NCBI GenBank assembly: GCA_014647935.1
Contig: BMQD01000038.1
Span: 1-39,826 of the forward strand
Reading direction: 5' to 3'
Origin: Planomonospora parontospora
GTDB taxonomy: Bacteria > Actinomycetota > Actinomycetes > Streptosporangiales > Streptosporangiaceae
Length of the DNA: 39,826 nt
Shown piece after piece: positions 37,992-39,826 of the stretch. Numbering within the stretch: position 1 is the first letter of the stretch; every line of letters starts with the position of its first letter. Below the pieces are notes generated by a model, which searched no databases, was not told the DNA's origin, and worked only from the letters and a program-made list of their open reading frames with translations. Position numbers and translations under genes: made by a program.

Positions 37992-38067
37992 GTGCCGCGG
38001 GTCCTGCTCCCGGTTCCCCGGCTCTGCCTCTGCGCCGCGTCGGCGGGTCTCGTCCGGAGCGCCCGGA

Positions 38068-38346
38068 TCAGAGGTCGCCGAGCTCGCCGAGTGGTCTCGT
38101 CCAGTAGTCCCGGTCGAGGGCATCGCCGTCGAGGGAACCCTGCGCCCCGGGGAAGGGGCGGCCCGGGGCGATGACGATGTGCATGATCTGGTTGAAGGTC
38201 TTGAACGCCTCGTCGTCGCCGACGCGGATCTCACTGCCGTTCATCCGCCGGTACCAGTACTTCTGCTCCTCCTCGATCCGGGGGAGGAGCTCGCTCCGGC
38301 TCAGCGTCCGTGCCTCCTCGACGGTGAGGAGCTTGAAGCGTGGCAT
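38068..38346 (-). CDS. Small soluble protein, unknown
   Basis: The 92-residue frame starts at ATG 38346 without a visible ribosome-binding site, so it may be leaderless or begin elsewhere. The N-terminal half is a charged helix (LTVEEARTLSRSELLPRIEEEQKYWYRRM), the rest is mixed (ESEIRVGDDEAF-like GSEIRVGDDEAFKTFNQIM). It is cytoplasmic, with no cysteines or membrane helix. I do not recognise the family. It converges on the cupin gene and is followed 53 bp upstream by the first LGFP-like secreted gene on the same strand. Confidence 0.6.
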   Translation of the reverse strand: MPRFKLLTVEEARTLSRSELLPRIEEEQKYWYRRMNGSEIRVGDDEAFKTFNQIMHIVIAPGRPFPGAQGSLDGDALDRDYWTRPLGELGDL

Positions 38347-38399
38347 ACGGCGATTGTTCCACAACACCCGGCGACATCCAGGACCGCAGGGGAGGGGCG

Positions 38400-39005
38400 T
38401 CAGTCGACGTAGGCGTTGGTGATGCTCCACGGGCCGCAGTCGGAGCCGAAGGTGCCGCGGTCGCAGCCCTGGACGACGAAGGCCCACCTGTCCGTCGCCC
38501 TGCCGTGGCTGACGGTGTCGTCGTAGTCGACGGCCACGTTCTTGGGCAGGGACAGGGCTCCGCTCCACGGGGTCAGCCGGGCGACCTTCACCTGGTGGGT
38601 CCGGTTGCCCAGGTGGGCGTCCTTGCTCCAGCGGACGTTGAAGAAGTCCCAGTCGCGGCCCAGACCGCTCCACCGGAAGACGATCCTGTTCCCCGACTCG
38701 TAGACGCGGACCAGGGTGCCGCCGCCGAGGTTCGGGGACCAGACGATCTTGCCGTTGCGGAAGCCCTGGTAGGAGCCGCGTTTGCCGGCGTAGCCGTACT
38801 CCTTGGTGACGGGGCAGCCGTAGGCGCTGTTCTGGCCGCCGTTGGAGCGCCACAGATCGCCGATGAGGCTGCCGGCGGGGGCGACGAGGGAGGCGTCGCA
38901 CGCGGTGCGGGCGGTGGCGGCCCGCGCCGCGGTGGCGGGGGCCAGGAGGGTGAGACCCGCGACCGCCGCGGCGGCGGTGGCGAGCAGGGTGCGGGCGGTG
39001 GGCAT
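38400..39005 (-). CDS. Secreted four-cysteine protein with LGFP-like segment (paralogue A)
   Basis: The 201-residue protein has a Sec signal (residues 1-29, cleavage near ATAARA-A). Four cysteines, C36, C64, C181 and C190, are conserved with the neighbouring paralogue and could form two disulfides. Residues about 61-100 (YGCPVTKEYGY, FRNGKIVWSP) resemble an LGFP repeat, a motif found in exported actinobacterial proteins of the cell envelope. The C-terminus VVQGCDRGTFGSDCGPWSI is almost invariant in both copies. AAGGAG lies 7 bases before ATG 39005. The function is unknown; envelope attachment or carbohydrate binding is possible. Confidence 0.82.
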   Translation of the reverse strand: MPTARTLLATAAAAVAGLTLLAPATAARAATARTACDASLVAPAGSLIGDLWRSNGGQNSAYGCPVTKEYGYAGKRGSYQGFRNGKIVWSPNLGGGTLVRVYESGNRIVFRWSGLGRDWDFFNVRWSKDAHLGNRTHQVKVARLTPWSGALSLPKNVAVDYDDTVSHGRATDRWAFVVQGCDRGTFGSDCGPWSITNAYVD

Positions 39006-39042
39006 CGGAGGGCTCCTTCTCGTGCCTGGTGGCGGTCGGGGG

Positions 39043-39645
39043 TCAGTGCGCGAGGTCGATGGAGGTGGGGATGCTCCACGGGCCGCAGTCGGAGCCGAAG
39101 GTGCCGCGGTCGCAGCCCTGGACGACGAAGGCGAACCTGTTCACCTCGTGGCCGTTGGTCGTCGTGCCGATGCCGTCCTTGACGTAGGGGGACATCACGT
39201 ACTGGCCGCTCCACGGGGTCAGCCTGCGGACCTGGACCTGGGTGGCCCGGCCGCCGTCCTTGCTCCAGCGGACGTTGAAGAAGTCCCAGTCGCGGCCCAG
39301 GCCGCTCCACTTGAAGACGATGTTCTGGCCCTTGCCGTAGACGCGGACCAGGGTGCCGCCGCCGAGGTTCGGGGACCAGACGATCTTGCCGTTGCGGAAG
39401 CGCTGCCAGGAGCCCTGCTTGTCGGGGTAGCCGTACTCCTTGGTGACGGGGCAGCCGTAGACGCTGCTCTGGCCGCCGTTGGAGCGCCACAGGCCGCCGA
39501 TGAGGCTGCCGGCGGGGGCGACGAGGGAGGCGTCGCACGCGGTGCGGGCGGTGGCGGCCTGCGCGGTGGTGGCGGGCGCCACCACGGCGGCGGCCGTCGC
39601 GACCGCCGCGGCGAGGCCGAGGAGTGAGCGGGAGGTGCGGCTCAT
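39043..39645 (-). CDS. Secreted four-cysteine protein with LGFP-like segment (paralogue B)
   Basis: The 200-residue protein starts at ATG 39645 (GGAAGGA 8 bases upstream); the longer frame to 39756 lacks a good site. Signal peptide 1-30 (ATTAQA-A). C37, C65, C178 and C187 line up with those of paralogue A. The proteins are nearly identical from the first cysteine to VRWSKD and again at the last 25 residues, but differ in the middle segment (residues about 130-170), where B lacks four residues. The two genes are in tandem, 37 bp apart, and arose by duplication. Their promoter should lie in 39646-39826. Confidence 0.82.
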   Translation of the reverse strand: MSRTSRSLLGLAAAVATAAAVVAPATTAQAATARTACDASLVAPAGSLIGGLWRSNGGQSSVYGCPVTKEYGYPDKQGSWQRFRNGKIVWSPNLGGGTLVRVYGKGQNIVFKWSGLGRDWDFFNVRWSKDGGRATQVQVRRLTPWSGQYVMSPYVKDGIGTTTNGHEVNRFAFVVQGCDRGTFGSDCGPWSIPTSIDLAH

Positions 39646-39826
39646 CGGAGGAGTCCTTCCGGAAAAGGGGTTCGCGCTGACACCTCGTATGTACGACGAG
39701 CTGCTTTCACCCGGCCTGCCCCGGCTTGAGAGCGGCTTACTCGGAGCGCATTTCATGAAAAATGGCTTAGATTCAAAGAGTCAAGGCAACACATTGGGCC
39801 GGGGTTCGGTAGCCGAGGCACTTGCG
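39646..39826 (-). promoter_or_regulatory. Promoter region of the secreted paralogues (window end)
   Basis: The last 181 bp hold no convincing gene. Two inverted repeats are visible: TCGTA-TG-TACGA at 39685-39696 and TTTCATGAAA at 39751-39760, the second within an AT-richer stretch (39747-39785) where a promoter for the leftward genes is likely. No boxes can be assigned with confidence. Confidence 0.4.

Noticed and set aside
39685-39760. Operator sites at TCGTA-TG-TACGA and TTTCATGAAA
   Set aside because: Short palindromes of 10-12 bp arise by chance at this scale; they are noted in the promoter entry but not called as sites.

Overview
The window is very GC-rich DNA from an actinomycete. Third codon positions are almost all G or C, GTG and TTG starts are common, and the gene families are typical of actinomycetes (XRE-DUF5753 regulator, DUF574 methyltransferase, ROK regulator, DUF6766, DUF2254). 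A complete Entner-Doudoroff operon, a chemoreceptor and a heptose-glycan cluster together suggest the Streptosporangiales (Streptosporangium/Nonomuraea/Planomonospora-like). That placement is inference. I see no tRNA, rRNA, CRISPR array, insertion sequence or phage genes. No gene-free stretch exceeds 300 bp; the longest is 18835-19115.

Left part (1-5.4 kb): the 3' end of a cytochrome P450, a PRC-barrel/DUF2382 stress protein, a P-loop NTPase, a divergent DUF574 methyltransferase / XRE-DUF5753 pair, a small membrane protein, and two adjacent DksA/TraR-type zinc-finger proteins. A 30-bp perfect palindrome closes this block.

Central metabolism (5.4-12 kb): a leftward zwf-edd-glk-eda operon encodes glucose phosphorylation, glucose-6-phosphate dehydrogenase and both Entner-Doudoroff enzymes. 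Only 6-phosphogluconolactonase is not seen. A ROK-family repressor-like gene is divergent from it across a spacer with several inverted repeats, and probably controls it.

Sensing and stress (12-25.6 kb): an orphan CHASE/PAS histidine kinase, a two-helix membrane protein, a ChaB-like protein, a clade-type large-motif catalase with a strong terminator, an sCache_2 chemoreceptor, a CBS-domain protein, an isochorismatase-fold hydrolase, a DUF2254 membrane protein, a second orphan kinase (GAF/PAS/GAF/PAS), and a compact operon of lipoprotein, a 27-residue membrane peptide and a duplicated DUF6766 membrane protein.

Heptose-glycan cluster (25.6-37.9 kb): GmhA, HldE and GmhB make ADP-D-glycero-D-manno-heptose. 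Around them are two GT9 heptosyltransferase-like enzymes, two GT4 and one GT2 glycosyltransferases, a NodU/CmcH carbamoyltransferase, an SDR oxidoreductase, a UDP-glucuronate-decarboxylase-like enzyme and a cupin. Most are translationally coupled by 4-bp overlaps. The cluster most likely builds a carbamoylated, heptose-containing surface glycan, glycolipid or secreted glycoside in an organism without LPS. No HldD epimerase, polymerase or exporter is present in the window. This is the most interesting system here.

Right end (38-39.8 kb): a small unknown protein and two tandem paralogous secreted proteins with four conserved cysteines and an LGFP-like segment.

A window-wide theme is recent short tandem duplication. 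Units inside genes are multiples of three (9, 18, 27, 36, 48, 54 bp), so they expand proteins without breaking the frame, including a collagen-like Gly-X-Y insert in one GT9. Intergenic arrays also use 23- and 17-bp units.
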